64,000 nucleotides of DNA from Antedon mediterranea. Its lineage: Eukaryota; Echinodermata; Crinoidea; Comatulida; Antedonidae. This document shows, one piece after another, positions 12,663 to 25,300 of the stretch; the first letter of the stretch is position 1; every line of letters begins with the position of its first letter. The notes below the pieces were generated by a model. That model worked only from the letters and a program-made list of their open reading frames with translations, ran no database searches and was not told the origin of the DNA. Where the stretch lies: contig NC_092675.1 of the NCBI RefSeq assembly GCF_964355755.1, positions 1,059,001 to 1,123,000 on the forward strand. Direction: 5' to 3'. The position numbers and the translations under genes were made by a program.

Positions 12663-13767
12663 AACAACAGCATCTCATATAGGCCTACCTTTTTTCATTT
12701 TAACAGAAACTGACAGGTTGAACAATATGGTGAATTGATAAAAACATTTTATTTGTTTATTATATTGAATGCTTTTTGTAAAATTAAACAAAATATTTTA
12801 AGCTCTGCGTTTTTTTTCATTTTTTTTAAAATCCCATTTTTTTCTTTATATGCCTAATTTAAGTTTCGTTATTATAGTTTTCAATACTTCAAGTTTTTTA
12901 CAACTAATTTGTTTACTTGACTGAATCTCGTTTGTGAGTTTCTCCGAATCAATTATATTTAAAATAGCCGTTTACTGTGAGGAAACGGTAGGCCTACGCT
13001 CTTAATCGATACGGTTTCTTAGTTTTAATAAGAATTAACTAGAAATTCAAAACAGGAACATTTGCATAACAACAGTATTCTTGAATTGCACGTGTTTTAC
13101 ACATACCGTAACAACAGTACGGAAAACAATTGCTATGTCGATATGTTCACAGAAAGATTAGAACTAGCCTATATAGTTTTTTTATTGAAGACGATCAAAG
13201 GATAAAGTTATAGGACTATAACATAGATGTCTTTTCAAACGGTAAGATTTCGATATAGTATTCTGAATAAGTTCGTGTACACAGTAGGTTACTGTTAGTT
13301 TTGGAAAACTGTTTGCTTTAGGCCCGGCCCCCGTTTAGGCAGCGTTTTGTCATAACGCAAGGCGACCATGAATTACGGAGTGACACGGGATAACAACTTT
13401 ATTGAAACGTTTTTATTAGTTATAGTTATTTCCAACACATTAGGCCTATACACTTTATTGCAAAAATTACCAATTGAATAGACCTACACGGTAGGCCTTT
13501 CCGATTTGTTTTTGTTTTTTTTTTAAACTTGAAATGAAGAAAACTGAAAGTACAGGCCTAGATGATCAAATTAAAACGTATTTTAATACACTTTCCTATG
13601 TACAATTAAATAGGTCTTTCAATTAAGGCCAAATACAGTATTTATTAATGTGTAGTCAAGTTATGTTGTTTTCTTATTTACAGTATAGGCCTGTATATTC
13701 ACTTAACAAAGATTAAACGCAAGATTTCCCAAAACGACACAACACATTCAACATCAGAAGTTTTAAA
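12663..13767. other. Intergenic, AT-rich
   Basis: Between the right inverted-repeat arm and the synaptotagmin-like start codon. No ORF, structured RNA or recognisable element seen apart from scattered TAGGCCTA octamers. It should contain the upstream region of the divergent LASP and synaptotagmin-like genes; no convincing core promoter motif was identified. Confidence 0.6.
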
Positions 13768-16389
13768 ATGAAAGACATCAACGAAACAACTACAACCATC
13801 TTGGAAAATACGTCGCTACCTCTTCCAATCGCCGTAACATCTATACTAGCTGGTGTCTTGTTGGTACCGTTTCTTATCCTCATTACTGCATACTACTGTA
13901 AAAGACGTAATAAATTAACTAACATTTCTCCAGAGTATTTCATCTATCACAAACCGATGAAACTAACGAGTTCTGTCGCTTTCACAATTCCAAAAACATC
14001 ATCTAAGAAAGAGGGTTCCAGTAGCAGTACGAAGAAACATATTAAAGTTTCATCGACTGTAAGAAGCACGAGCAGTGAAGACTCCTCAACTACTGCTGCT
14101 GATGAACCTTGCTTTCAGAGGACTTCAACACCATTAAGGAATAAAGATCAACCAAGTCCAGTCGATTATGGAATTGATCCTGCTGTCTATAAAATCAGCA
14201 GTGTACCAGACGAAGATCAGTCGCAAATCCCCTCAAAGTATTGCCGGGGGAAATTGCAGTTTTCTATTTCTTACGCACCTATGGAGAGTCAACTTACATT
14301 TTTTCTTTTACAGGTAAGATATGAGAATTGATATTCATTCAATCTTTTACTTCGAAATCTCTGCCCCATTAGAAAATGACATTGTGTATAAATATTAACA
14401 AAGGCGCAGGATGGAAAGCATTTCAATAGATTAATGAAACAAACAAAGAATGTAAAAGACTGTTTAGAGGAAACCTTTGGAAAACTGGCTAATTTTAAAT
14501 TATAATCGTTCTGTACTGTACTATACTATGTTCCATGTTTTCATTTATTCAGACAATTCAACTATCTCTCAATATCAGACTGCAGGAAACTCTTCTAAAA
14601 ATATGTTTCTTTATAGGCTGTTACAAGTCCTTCCAATAATTAAATAAATGTAACTTTCCGACAAAAACAAAGAGAGTTAATTTTATATAATTAATTGAAT
14701 CAATAATCACTCCAAAAACTAACTAGGAACAGACGAATTAGTTTCATACATGGCGTAACCTGTAACGGCATATTATTTATGCTTTTTTCTATAGATTATT
14801 ATTATTCTTTATTAATCTCATTATATTTCAGTTGTCTATTTTTTATTGTTTCAGGTAATTCAACTACCGGCAACAAACATGCGTGGAACAACCGACTCGT
14901 ACGTTGAAGTAAAAATGATCCCAAATACGCACAGATTAACGTACAGGTCCCGTATGAAGCGTGATACGTTATCACCTCAGTTCCGGCAGTATTTCACGTT
15001 CACAGTTCCAATATCAGTAGTACAGGCTATGGCAGTCCGCTTTGTTGTTTTTCAGTGCGATGACGACAACAGTCCATATCCTCTAGGTGAAATTATATAT
15101 CCTCTTCGAACCTTTGATCCAAATTCGAACGAAAGATTTGAACCAATTTGGATAGACATCCATCAAGACGATCTATTGGTAATGTTTTTGTATATTTGAT
15201 TGTTTTTATATGTATATATATAGCTGATCATCCATTTGTTTTGTTGTTTGGACATAGTACCTTCAAGTTTGTTTGTTTTTTTCTATCAAATGTATTTGCG
15301 CAATGTGGCATAGGTAAAAACTACTGATAATCAAATTTCGTGCACACGTACTTGCACTCATTTTGCCTCAATCATCTATCGTCTATTCTATTACATTTTT
15401 TTTATCTCTTATTAGCGTGACTATCGACAGGGAGAATTGTTCTTGTCATTAACGTACCTACCAAATGCAAGTCGACTGAACGTGGTTATTCTACGTGCCA
15501 AAAACTTGCAACTTAATAATCACGAATTAAAATCATGTCAATGTAAGTTTTTTTTTCTTTTAAAGTGTAATATATTCTCAAAGATTGCATGAGACATATT
15601 TGTAGCTTTATGCGTATTATAAATACACGTTTTTATCACTCGTCATGGTACTATATGATTACATTAGCTCTCTCTCTTCTCTCCCCTCCTCCTCTCTTCT
15701 CCCCTCCTCAGTCTCTCCCCTCCTCCTTTCTTCAAATAACTCTCACAAAATGCGGTTTGACATGATTAAAGTCTTCGATTCTCTCTAATCCAATTGATTA
15801 TATCGCGTTACTTTATTTAAAATGTCGGGCATATTCCCATTTTCTTCTAATTTTCCTTTATTATTTCTGCATTTGTTTTACAAGTTGAGGCTAAGATCTG
15901 ACTACATTTCTGTTATTATACTGTGTATTTTTTTCGGCTCTCCAGAATCACGTCTTACAATTATCCTCTTTTCTACTTAAAGTTAGTCAATAAATATTCC
16001 ATCTAACTTAGGCCTACTCGTTGTGTACCAATTTGTACCTTGTAGGTCATCAAACAACTCGGCGTTCATTCAACAAAGGCAAATGTGGTCTTTATGTCAA
16101 ACTTTCCATGATTAAATACAAGAAGTGTTACAAAAATCGACAAACTTCAGTGAAATCATGTCACCAGCACCCAGTGTTCAACCAGGCTTTTTCATTAGAC
16201 TTAAAAGCGAGCGAATTGGAACATGCGTATATCGTAATTGCTGTATGCTACAGCCTACGTGCGCACGGCGTTGTAGGGAGAACTGTGATTGGGCCTTTTG
16301 TGTATTCAACTGGTGACGGTGCTGAGCATTGGAATGACATGCTGGAAGCACCAAGGAGCGCGGTACCACACTGGCACACATTGTTCTAA
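13768..16389 (+). CDS. Synaptotagmin-like tandem C2-domain membrane protein
   Basis: Four exons, 13768-14313, 14855-15178, 15416-15542 and 16046-16389, join in phase to 446 codons. Exon 1 gives a short luminal N terminus with possible N-glycosylation sites, one transmembrane helix (about residues 20-43, SILAGVLLVPFLILITAYYC), a basic stop-transfer KRR and a Ser/Thr-rich linker. C2A starts at GKLQFSISYAPMESQL (about 165-290); C2B starts at GELFLSLTYLPNASRLNVVI and ends EHWNDMLEAPRSAVPHWHTLF, with the WHxL-type tail typical of synaptotagmin C2B. C2A keeps acidic loop residues (TTDSYVEV; CDDDNSPYP). C2B lacks the usual DPYVK and DxD pattern, so Ca2+ binding there is unlikely. The role in vesicle or membrane traffic is inferred from the family; the exact paralogue was not assigned. 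Confidence 0.85.
15660..15735. repeat. CT-rich low-complexity tract
   Basis: CTCTCTTCTCCCCTCCTCC-type polypyrimidine run in the third intron of the synaptotagmin-like gene. Confidence 0.8.
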
Positions 16390-16440
16390 TATTACATTTT
16401 GTGTATACCACTCATGGAGGTAATACATGTAGGCCTACCA

Positions 16441-16712
16441 CTGGTGACGGTGCTGCTGAGCATTGGAATAACATTATGGAAGGAAGCACCAAGGAGCGCG
16501 GTACCACACTGGTGACGGTGCTGCTGAGCATTGGAATAACATTATGGAAGGAAGCACCAAGGAGCGCGGTACCACACTGGTGACGGTGCTGCTGAGCATT
16601 GGAATAACATTATGGAAGGAAGCACCAAGGAGCGCGGTACCACACTGGTGACGGTGCTGCTGAGCATTGGAATAACATTATGGAAGGAAGCACCAAGGAG
16701 CGCGGTACCACA
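16441..16712 (+). repeat. 68-bp tandem duplication of the synaptotagmin-like terminal exon, 4 copies
   Basis: Units start CTGGTGACGGTGCTGCTGAG at 16441, 16509, 16577 and 16645 and are essentially identical. Each corresponds to 16309-16375 of the coding sequence (the segment encoding TGDGAEHWNDMLEAPRSAVP). The array lies after the stop codon, in the probable 3' UTR. 68 is not a multiple of 3, so it is not an in-frame extension. The last unit is followed by a second copy of the sequence around the stop (TGGCACACATTCTTCTAA). Confidence 0.9.
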
Positions 16713-17293
16713 CTGGCACACATTCTTCTAAATTGCTGGTGTCCTGTGAGTGAATGAATTTAAAGGACCTTATTAACGAGAGAAATCGCCTGTTTTCTAG
16801 TAAAATAAATGTATTCAGAACTTGTTTTTCACTTTTCGATTTTCTTTTTTGCAATCAATGCCACTAGTCGTTAAAAAATAAACGAGAAGTTTTCGTTTCA
16901 GATATTATATTAATTATTAGTAATAATAATCACTCGACTACTAGATACTAAGTACAAACACAGATAATCTGTTTAAAACAGGAAAATAAAACACTTACAT
17001 TTATACTACTGTATATCAACACATTGCATGGAGGAAATATTAGTAAAAAATAGATTTTAAAAAAACCCAGACAAAGTTACTTTTGATATTATTAGTTAAC
17101 CCAATCTCACAACTAGGTATATTATGTAAAATAGCAGTGTTTCCTCAAATAATGATGCAGTTAAAGCTGAGAGATGTAAAATAACATTATTTATTTCATC
17201 TCCCTGGTTAGTCCTTTTTAAACCCCTAGGCGGATACGCAATAAAACGTGGAGGAATCTCTAGTTGAATTAAATATTGAATGTAGTATACAAT

Positions 17294-17482
17294 CAAGGCA
17301 ATCTGACAAGAGGACACTGAGCTCCTCTTGCCAAGATAGGAACTCATAACAGTCCTTTGATCTTATGTCTGGCTGCGACAAACACCAACAGTGCATAATC
17401 TCCGCGGCACGAACTGATTATGTTGCAGCCACAGATAAACCATTTGAACTCCGGAGCTCAGCATCAGCGTTAGATTGCCTTG
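17294..17482. mobile_element. MITE, copy 1 (CAAGGCAATCT family)
   Basis: Starts CAAGGCAATCTGACA and ends TTAGATTGCCTTG (terminal inverted repeat). The interior (GCCAAGATAGGAACTCATAA, GCAGCCACAGATAAACC) matches 19124-19333. No ORF. Confidence 0.75.
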
Positions 17483-18034
17483 ATATAATGTTCACTCATA
17501 ATAATGCCTACATATCTTTTAAGAGGTACAGTCTCGAGTATTGCACGTAATAGGATTAATGTAATTGTAAATTAAGTTAGTATGAATTGATATTGTTATT
17601 AACAATACTGAAAACCAAATTTAAGTATAAGTTTCAGTTTCTAAGCATAATTCATAATATGATGGGAAAGTGTTCCGAATACTTTTGCTATAAAAATATA
17701 TAAACATGCCGAACAAACAAAAGAATCGACAGTAATAAGCTGATATTGTTTACACAAGATATACTATAATAAGCTAATAATATTTACTTTTTTTGGAAAT
17801 TTACCAAAAAGAAAATCAACCTCAACTCAGATTAACCAATGAAAAGAGACATGATTATGTACACATTTTAACATTAATGGTACGGTTTCTGTATGCATGC
17901 ATGATTTACTGAATGTCTACATGAAGTAGCCTGCACAAATGATTGAATACCTGGAAACGATTGTAACCAAAACCTTTGTAGGCCTACATGTCATTACATT
18001 GCCAATGTATGAGGCACATATTGCAATGAGCTTA

Positions 18035-18232
18035 AGGCTCCCTCGGCTAACTAAGACAGCGTTTTACGACGAGTCATCTCGTCGAGAGAAAATTAAACCT
18101 GTTTGAAGTTCTCCCGACGACCTAAAAACTACGCCCGACGCTATTTCAAGACGATCGGTCTTGTCGGGATTCAACTCGGATAGCAAAACGTTTTGTAAGG
18201 CCTTGTCGTACGCCGCTGTCTGAGTTGGCCTT
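18035..18232. mobile_element. Possible inverted-repeat element
   Basis: Imperfect inverted repeat: GGCTAACTAAGACAGCG near the left end and CGCTGTCTGAGTTGGCC near the right. The interior is rich in TCGTCG/GACGAC motifs, unlike the AT-rich surroundings. MITE status is tentative. Confidence 0.4.
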
Positions 18233-19123
18233 TAACTTGCATGCAATGGCAGTTTAAATAAACTAACTAGCTCTTAACCTACTGTAAGCAAATTTCATCT
18301 AACAAGCACCCCACTAATACTCCCTCTTAGCTTTGTATTTAGAATAATTGTTGTTATCATGCAAGTGTTTTAGTTCTACTCCTGAGAAGAAAGTGCTTAA
18401 TAAATTAAGTAATAATAATAATACATGATTAAACACAGCAAACACAAAGTCCATTGATACTGTAGCTATTATAAGTTAAGTACTAATATAATAAGTTGCA
18501 TTTGGCATGATACTGTATTATATATAAGTTCAGCAATTACCAATCATACCTATATCTCAGCTGCTGAATACATGTTTAATGTAATTGTAAGGCCAATTAA
18601 TAAAAAAATAGTACAACCATTTTCACGAAACAAATTTCAGTTCCTTAACAATCCATCCCATTTAGAAACACACTTTTAAAGGGCTTTACCAAATGCCATA
18701 CACTTACTGTTTAAAGGATGGTTTCTTTTCTGCGGCCATGAATGTTAAAAACAATAATTATTTAAACATGCGAGTTTAGCTGTCAGCACCAAATCACCAA
18801 ATCACCAAATCACGTTTCAAAGGAAGTAAAACTGTTAAAAAAATGTTTCTAAAGCTTCATAAGATTCTTTTTTAAAATAACCAATAAAACCGATTAATTC
18901 CAGCAAACTTTGGCAATTTGTTAAGTATGTAAAATTTAGAAAAATGTTTAAGTTACTAGAGGGAATGTTTATAAAAACGCAAGTACTATACCAATGATTC
19001 TTTGACTGATTTAAATACCAAGGCCAACTCATACTGCATTACAATTAATGAGGTACAACCTCACATTTGGTTTTAAATGGTTTCAGAGGCAGATTTTGCT
19101 GACGCAATATGAGGTGGCCTTAT

Positions 19124-19333
19124 CAAGGCAATCTAACAGCACACTGAGCTCACTTGCCAAGATAGGAACTCATAACAGTCCTTTTATTTTATGTCTGGCT
19201 GCAACAAATACCAATAGTACTGTACTATGTACATATTCTCTGCGGCGTGCGGTGTCTGTTAACTTATCGTGTCGCAGCCACAGATAAACCCTTTGATCTC
19301 AAGAGCTCAGTATACTGCTTTTAGATTGCCTTG
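19124..19333. mobile_element. MITE, copy 2 (CAAGGCAATCT family)
   Basis: Starts CAAGGCAATCTAACAGC and ends TTTTAGATTGCCTTG. Same orientation and interior as 17294-17482, about 1.8 kb away, with small indels. Confidence 0.75.
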
Positions 19334-19387
19334 TCTTATCATGCTACGGTGTAACTATGGCATGTTGTAACTAGAATCTCCTATTAT

Positions 19388-22300
19388 TCACTTTTTGGCA
19401 AAGTATAATTTTTTAGTTAACATTGACATAAAGCATGGTACCTGCTTCTTGCCAATCATTGCAGGATCCCTACAGGCCTTTACTGACCGCTGAGAAACAA
19501 TATGGTTGACCAACAGAAGCATGTCTGTAAATTCCATCGTCGTTCCGTAGCGTTCCATGACAAATGAAAGAGCTTGAATGAACCAAGAACCATAGGCTGT
19601 GTCTCGGTGCGAGTAATATCCTACAGTCAATGGAAATAGCGAAAATCATTTTAAATAAAAATAATGTAACTACGTATAATATATAATATATACATTGATG
19701 AAGGCGTGTTGCCCGAAAGCTCTGCTAACTTTTCTGGCTGTTTTACTTTATCGTTTTGATTTAGCTTTTCGCTTTTATTTTGAATCTCCATTGAGATCCA
19801 GCCACTGATACCCACAACATTGTCATTTTTTCAGTATTTTGCCTTTGAATTTAAGTATATGTATAATGTTATTGTTAACATATTGTTTATAGTCAAGCCA
19901 CTAAGTAAAACAACAATGTGTGCTTGCCCTATTCAAGGGATATTTAACTTATGAAGGAAAAACTAAGAGATATTAGTTTTAATTAAAAAGCTCAACAAGA
20001 AACATATTGAAAATTAGGACTGTATCCAATGGTGTAACGTATGGGGCAAAGGTCCCTGGTTTAGCACTCCTAAGGTCCTTTAACTCGTTGCATTGGGGCT
20101 GTTCATACTCTCTGGGGCCCCTAGGATCTCACCACTGTGCATATCTCATTAATGCATATGATTTTAAATTGATAGGTAGAGGTTTACCTTCAGCTACAGA
20201 GTATGCTAAAAGAAAGTCAGCACCAGCAGGTACAGTGGGCCTTGGGCCTGCATCTGCTACATCAACATCCATTAACTCTACATCATCAAGACCATCCATA
20301 GCATCTATACCTATCTCATGGTCCTCACCACGACATGCCTTTAAAATAAACAATAGTATATATTAAATTGTTGTTAAAGTTTGTGCTCCAAATTTTAAAC
20401 CTCATATCTATCATTGTGTAATTGCATATTTAAGAACAATATTAATTTTCATTAATGTTTATTTATGGAGTATTGAGATGTACTAATTTACACAACCTCT
20501 GTAGTGGATGACATAGTTAAGAAATCATTTGTCCACAACTCTATACATGTTTCCAACTCATCATTTCAAAGATAGTTTGTTTTATTCCTTCTGTAAATAT
20601 AACTTGTTTACTAATTTCATTATAAATCTTCTACTAACCTGTATTAAAAAAATCTTTGGTTTTCCAACTAAACTTTTGCACTTTTCTCCTCTAAAACGGT
20701 CGATGAGTTCTTGTAACTTAAGTACACCATCATAAGCATAAATGACATCGTTATCACCATGAGTAAGGAAGACGCATACAAAGCAATCTGAATCTGCATG
20801 ACTCTGTAATGACACTAAAAATACAAATTGTTGTAAAGTAAAATTTCTGATATTAAAGATTTGATTTCTAAAGGAAAATTCTTAAAATCATTAAACAACC
20901 AGTAATTACTGTATCTATGCCCGGTATAGGACATGTCTTCTCAGGACTATAAACCGTAGGCCAGTGTACAAATCTAGCTTATGTGAACTTTAAAGAACCT
21001 AGTACATCTTACGAGACAAGTAGGGGTTACCCCGGTGTACTAGTACATCACAGGCACTGATCACAACTGGGCCCTCTGGGAGACCAGTCTTTGACTGAAG
21101 AAGTCGCTCAGTATAAATAAAATATTTCAATTTTAATACAATTTAAAAAAAAACACTTAATTATTAAAATAATAGTATGGATGATGAACACAAACAATGA
21201 TTGTTTTTTCCCGATGGATTAATGAAAAAATTGCCAACTTGTAGTACTAGTGTCGTACCATTTTTTAGGGCATCCCATAACTGCACGACTGTTAAATCTT
21301 GATGAACTTTGACATCAAATTGAAGCTTTGTGAGTCGTTTTTTCAAGTTGTCGACATCATGTTGAGTTCCTCGTCTACGTGGCATTTGCGTGCCCAGATG
21401 AAATTCTTCATGATTGAAAATGACAGCAACACCACGTTTTGGATGAGACATATTGTAGCTTAATAAATTCTTGTCAATTCCCTGTAAAATACTAAATAAT
21501 AATTTATAAAACATGTTATATAAATGTTTATTTGTTCAACAAGATGTATAATAGAGACCGTATAATATAGGCCTAGTATATAGCCTCTCTCTAGCTAGGG
21601 CTAGTACTGTAGTGAAATACCCCTCCGCTTAATGGTTCGGTCCACCGAGTGACCCGAGGTCATGTGTGCCGTCCCGGAGAGACCTGCGCTCTCTTGAGAC
21701 TTGGACGACATAGGATAAACACGGGATATAGACACCGCACATCGGAGGTACACTGAGTGTTTTACCGTGTTCGATATCAAGACAGAGACAGCATACCGTA
21801 GTATTTACTGTTGACAAAGGTTGGGTGATGACCTCCCAAGAGACCAGCCCACCACGACAGGTAAGCCACACTACTTTCTGCTAGTCTGATTATACTCTCG
21901 GCCGTTTTACAACATTGGCGCTGCGAGCAAAAACGTAAGCGATTAACGCCAAGTTAATTAGTTTTGGCATAGAGTTCGTTCCCACACCTGTGGGGCGACA
22001 ACGGTTCGAATTTCCCGCTGCATTTTCACAATTCCGCACGGTGTAGACTCACCGCGATTAGTGAATTTAATAAAGTGCACGGATTTTTTGTTCGACTCTG
22101 TAGGCGCTACTTGCACTGCGTTATTGCTTTTGTACCGTAACTTCATCAAGTGAATCCCATTGAGAAGTTAGACTGACAATACAGAAGAATTATAGACTGA
22201 GTATTATTTTGTTGTGGGTTTTGTTGATATAGTAAAAATATAAACTATAATAGAAAGAGTTATTTCAGTTGTTTTTAGTTCAAACGTTGTGGAAATTGAT

Positions 22301-25300
22301 TCAACGGGCGACTCCTCCATTGTGTGTTCTTTTGAATTCCTAAGACACCTGTGGGCGGATTCCGCGCATTCCATTAGTCTCATTTGCATATCGTTTTGTG
22401 TTTAGCAACTGTGATACATTTTAATTTACTATTGTCTTTCAGAAATAGAGGTTATTTTGAAACTTTGTTTATTACGATATTTTACCATTACATTTTACGT
22501 ATACTCTTTGTAAATTGGGATACGTTTCCTGTGGGGTAGAATAGGTATAATCAGCAGTCAATATATACAATTTGAATCCCTATTGATATAACACTTTGGT
22601 TTGACCTTGAATTGTTATTTAGAGTGCACTTGATTACATAAATATGCCTCCAAAAGCCAGACTGATATCTATAAATTTCTGCGACGTTACAGACTTACTC
22701 CTGGTGCCTGGTATAGGTGCTGCACGTGCTCAGAAATTATTAGACTGGAGAGGCCGTTATGGGAATATCACCCCGGTTAACATTGGGGATATAAAGGGTT
22801 TGGGGAAAACCAAATTTTCCAGATGGTTCGACTTCACCCCAAATCCTAAGCGGGGAGGGATTATCACCACAATGAACGCTGTGACATACTTAGTGGATGC
22901 ACGGAACGAAACTAGGGCTGCCAGTTTAAATCCCGCTAACGGGGACTCCACGGTTCACCGTGAGCCTCGGGGAGATGAACGGGACCGATCGTACTTCCCT
23001 GCCAACCCGGGACCGGGACACGAATTTAGATCCCCTACACTCCCGGAGGTCCCCTTACGTTCCGAGGTTGAGGAAGACCGCCCTCTTTGCGATGGTAATG
23101 GTACACCATTTAACCCGTTTGTAGGTAGCCCGGAGGGAGTTGTCCCATCCCATATGCCCGGTCAATACTCCTATGTGGATTCCTGGGGGGAACCGGAATA
23201 TCGGGACACCCCTCCTACACTTTCATCTCACGGTACACGAGTAACATCTACTGTTAGTCCTGGAATTACGCCTGTGTATTCTAGGGCCCAGGCTACTCCT
23301 CAGGCTGAACAGAATGTGAGGGGTAACACTCCCGTGGTTACTGCTAGCACCACGTCGGCGTATACCCGGCCGCACACTCCCGTCTCTCATAGGCCCCAAT
23401 ACTATAATAACAGAGGGGGTCACCCACCAGCAAGGCGGTCATCTAGAGAGGTACCTCAGAGACGCCAAGTTGATTGGGCGTATGGAAACCATGACCGTAC
23501 GTATTACGGTGGCAGCGAGAGTGAGGGAGAAAATGCCCAACCATCATTTCACACCGACCACGATGAATTCTTGGCGTCCTTCAGAGAGTTCTTACGGTCC
23601 ACCGAGCGTAGGGCTCCTAGACGACAACAACAACAACAACCACATTTTAGGTCAAAGGACATTCCTAAAAATCTGTCGTTTAGCGGGAGGGACAATTGGG
23701 TTTTATTTAAGCAGCGGTTCCTCAACTATGCTGACGAATATGGCCTCAGCGATAGGGGAATGCGCGACGCTTTTCAATGGTGCGTTACAGGTATTGCGGC
23801 AGATTACTTCATAAACCTAACTCATATGAACCGAGATTTATCTTTCAGGCATATTATAGGGGCTTTTGACGAGCGCTTCAAGGCTGAGGAATTACCTGAG
23901 GTCTTGCAAGTGAAGTTGGAGGCGGCCAGTCAACAGGAAGGTGAATCCATTGAAGATTGGAGCGACAGAGTACTCACCCTAACGAGGAAAGCTTTCCGTG
24001 AACTTCCTAAAGACTGGATTCATCGGAGAGCAGTCGTGAAATTTTGCGTGGGTTGTCTCGATGCCGAGGCCGGTCAGTATATTCTACACCAGAATCATAC
24101 TACTTTGGTGAGAGCACTGGCAGCCTACGAAAAATACATTGGTTTTAGGGAACTTTGCAATCGAGGAAGAAAGGGGCGACCAAGGGAGCAGGTGAGGCCG
24201 CACGTACGATTCGCAACTGTGCCTGACCGACGACATCACCGGTCGCCGCCCTCGTATACAATAGAGTCTTCTGAGAGTGGAGAGGAGGTAGAGGTTCGAC
24301 AGGTTGGAAAGGGTTGGACTCGCCCGGCGAGCCTCGAGAAACCTGTTGTACCTGGGCCTGTGGACAGGAAGGATCAATACGATCGCAAGGGTCCTCCACG
24401 GCCGACTCCACCTCGCACCGAGACCAGGATGGAAGCGGTCGAACGACAAGTGGGGCAGTTGAACACGAACGTCGACCAGTTGACGACCAACGTCGGCCAT
24501 TTGATGACCAGGTTTGACAGTCTATTAACGGCCTTGCATCCAACACCTACATCACCACCATCGCCGGGTAGACGGTACTCAACCTCGCCCCCGAGAGTGT
24601 GTTTTGAGTGTCGAGAACCGGGTCATTTCAGGAAGGACTGTCCTAAGCTAGCCCGACAAGTTCGACAGATTGAGTCGGAAGGTGACCAGTCGTCAAACTA
24701 GACCAGGTTGGAAGCGCAGCCCAGCTCCCCAACCTGTCACCTCGTCCGGGCTCAGGTCTTGTAACGGGTAACAAAGGTAAGTATAAGGGTAGTAAGAATA
24801 ATGGTAAGGATAATAAGAGTATTGACAATCCCCGTGATAATGGTGATAACATTAATAGAAATATTAGTCACATTAACACGGGTCAAGATAATACTAATAA
24901 TTCTTTCATTACTATGAGTAATCTTTCAGAGACAACGCTGCGATCAGACCTGCTCCCAGGTGGCGGAGACCCACCCGTGGGCACTACTTCGACGACCAAC
25001 GAATCGTTGGAACCTCGGGGTGCTGCGGGGTGGACTCGGCCAGTGGAAGTAGCCGGCACCGCAGACGAAACGGAAGAACCAATCGTTATCAATCGAGTAC
25101 GATCCAACCGAGCCTTATACACCACGGTCTACGTGAATCAGACTGAAGTAACAGCTGTGGTGGACACGGCTGCGGACCGGACAATACTCTCGGATAACGT
25201 ATACTCTCGTTTAGTTCCTAAACCACCGATTGTGGCCAAGCTTAACTTTACCCTAGCGGGTAGAGGGACATCGATGCCTGGTTACAAGGTGGGACCTATT

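Larger units (their letters stand above)
16713..19387. other. Intergenic region with small transposons
   Basis: AT-rich. Contains the two MITE copies at 17294 and 19124 and a possible inverted-repeat element at 18035-18232. No credible coding exon was seen on either strand. Confidence 0.6.

Noticed and set aside
16021-16583. In-frame extension of the synaptotagmin-like protein through the 68-bp array
   Set aside because: The stop at 16387-16389 precedes the array and the unit length is not a multiple of three.
24084-24546. Minus-strand 133-138 aa ORFs opposite gag
   Set aside because: Antisense shadows of the Arg/Pro-rich gag region.
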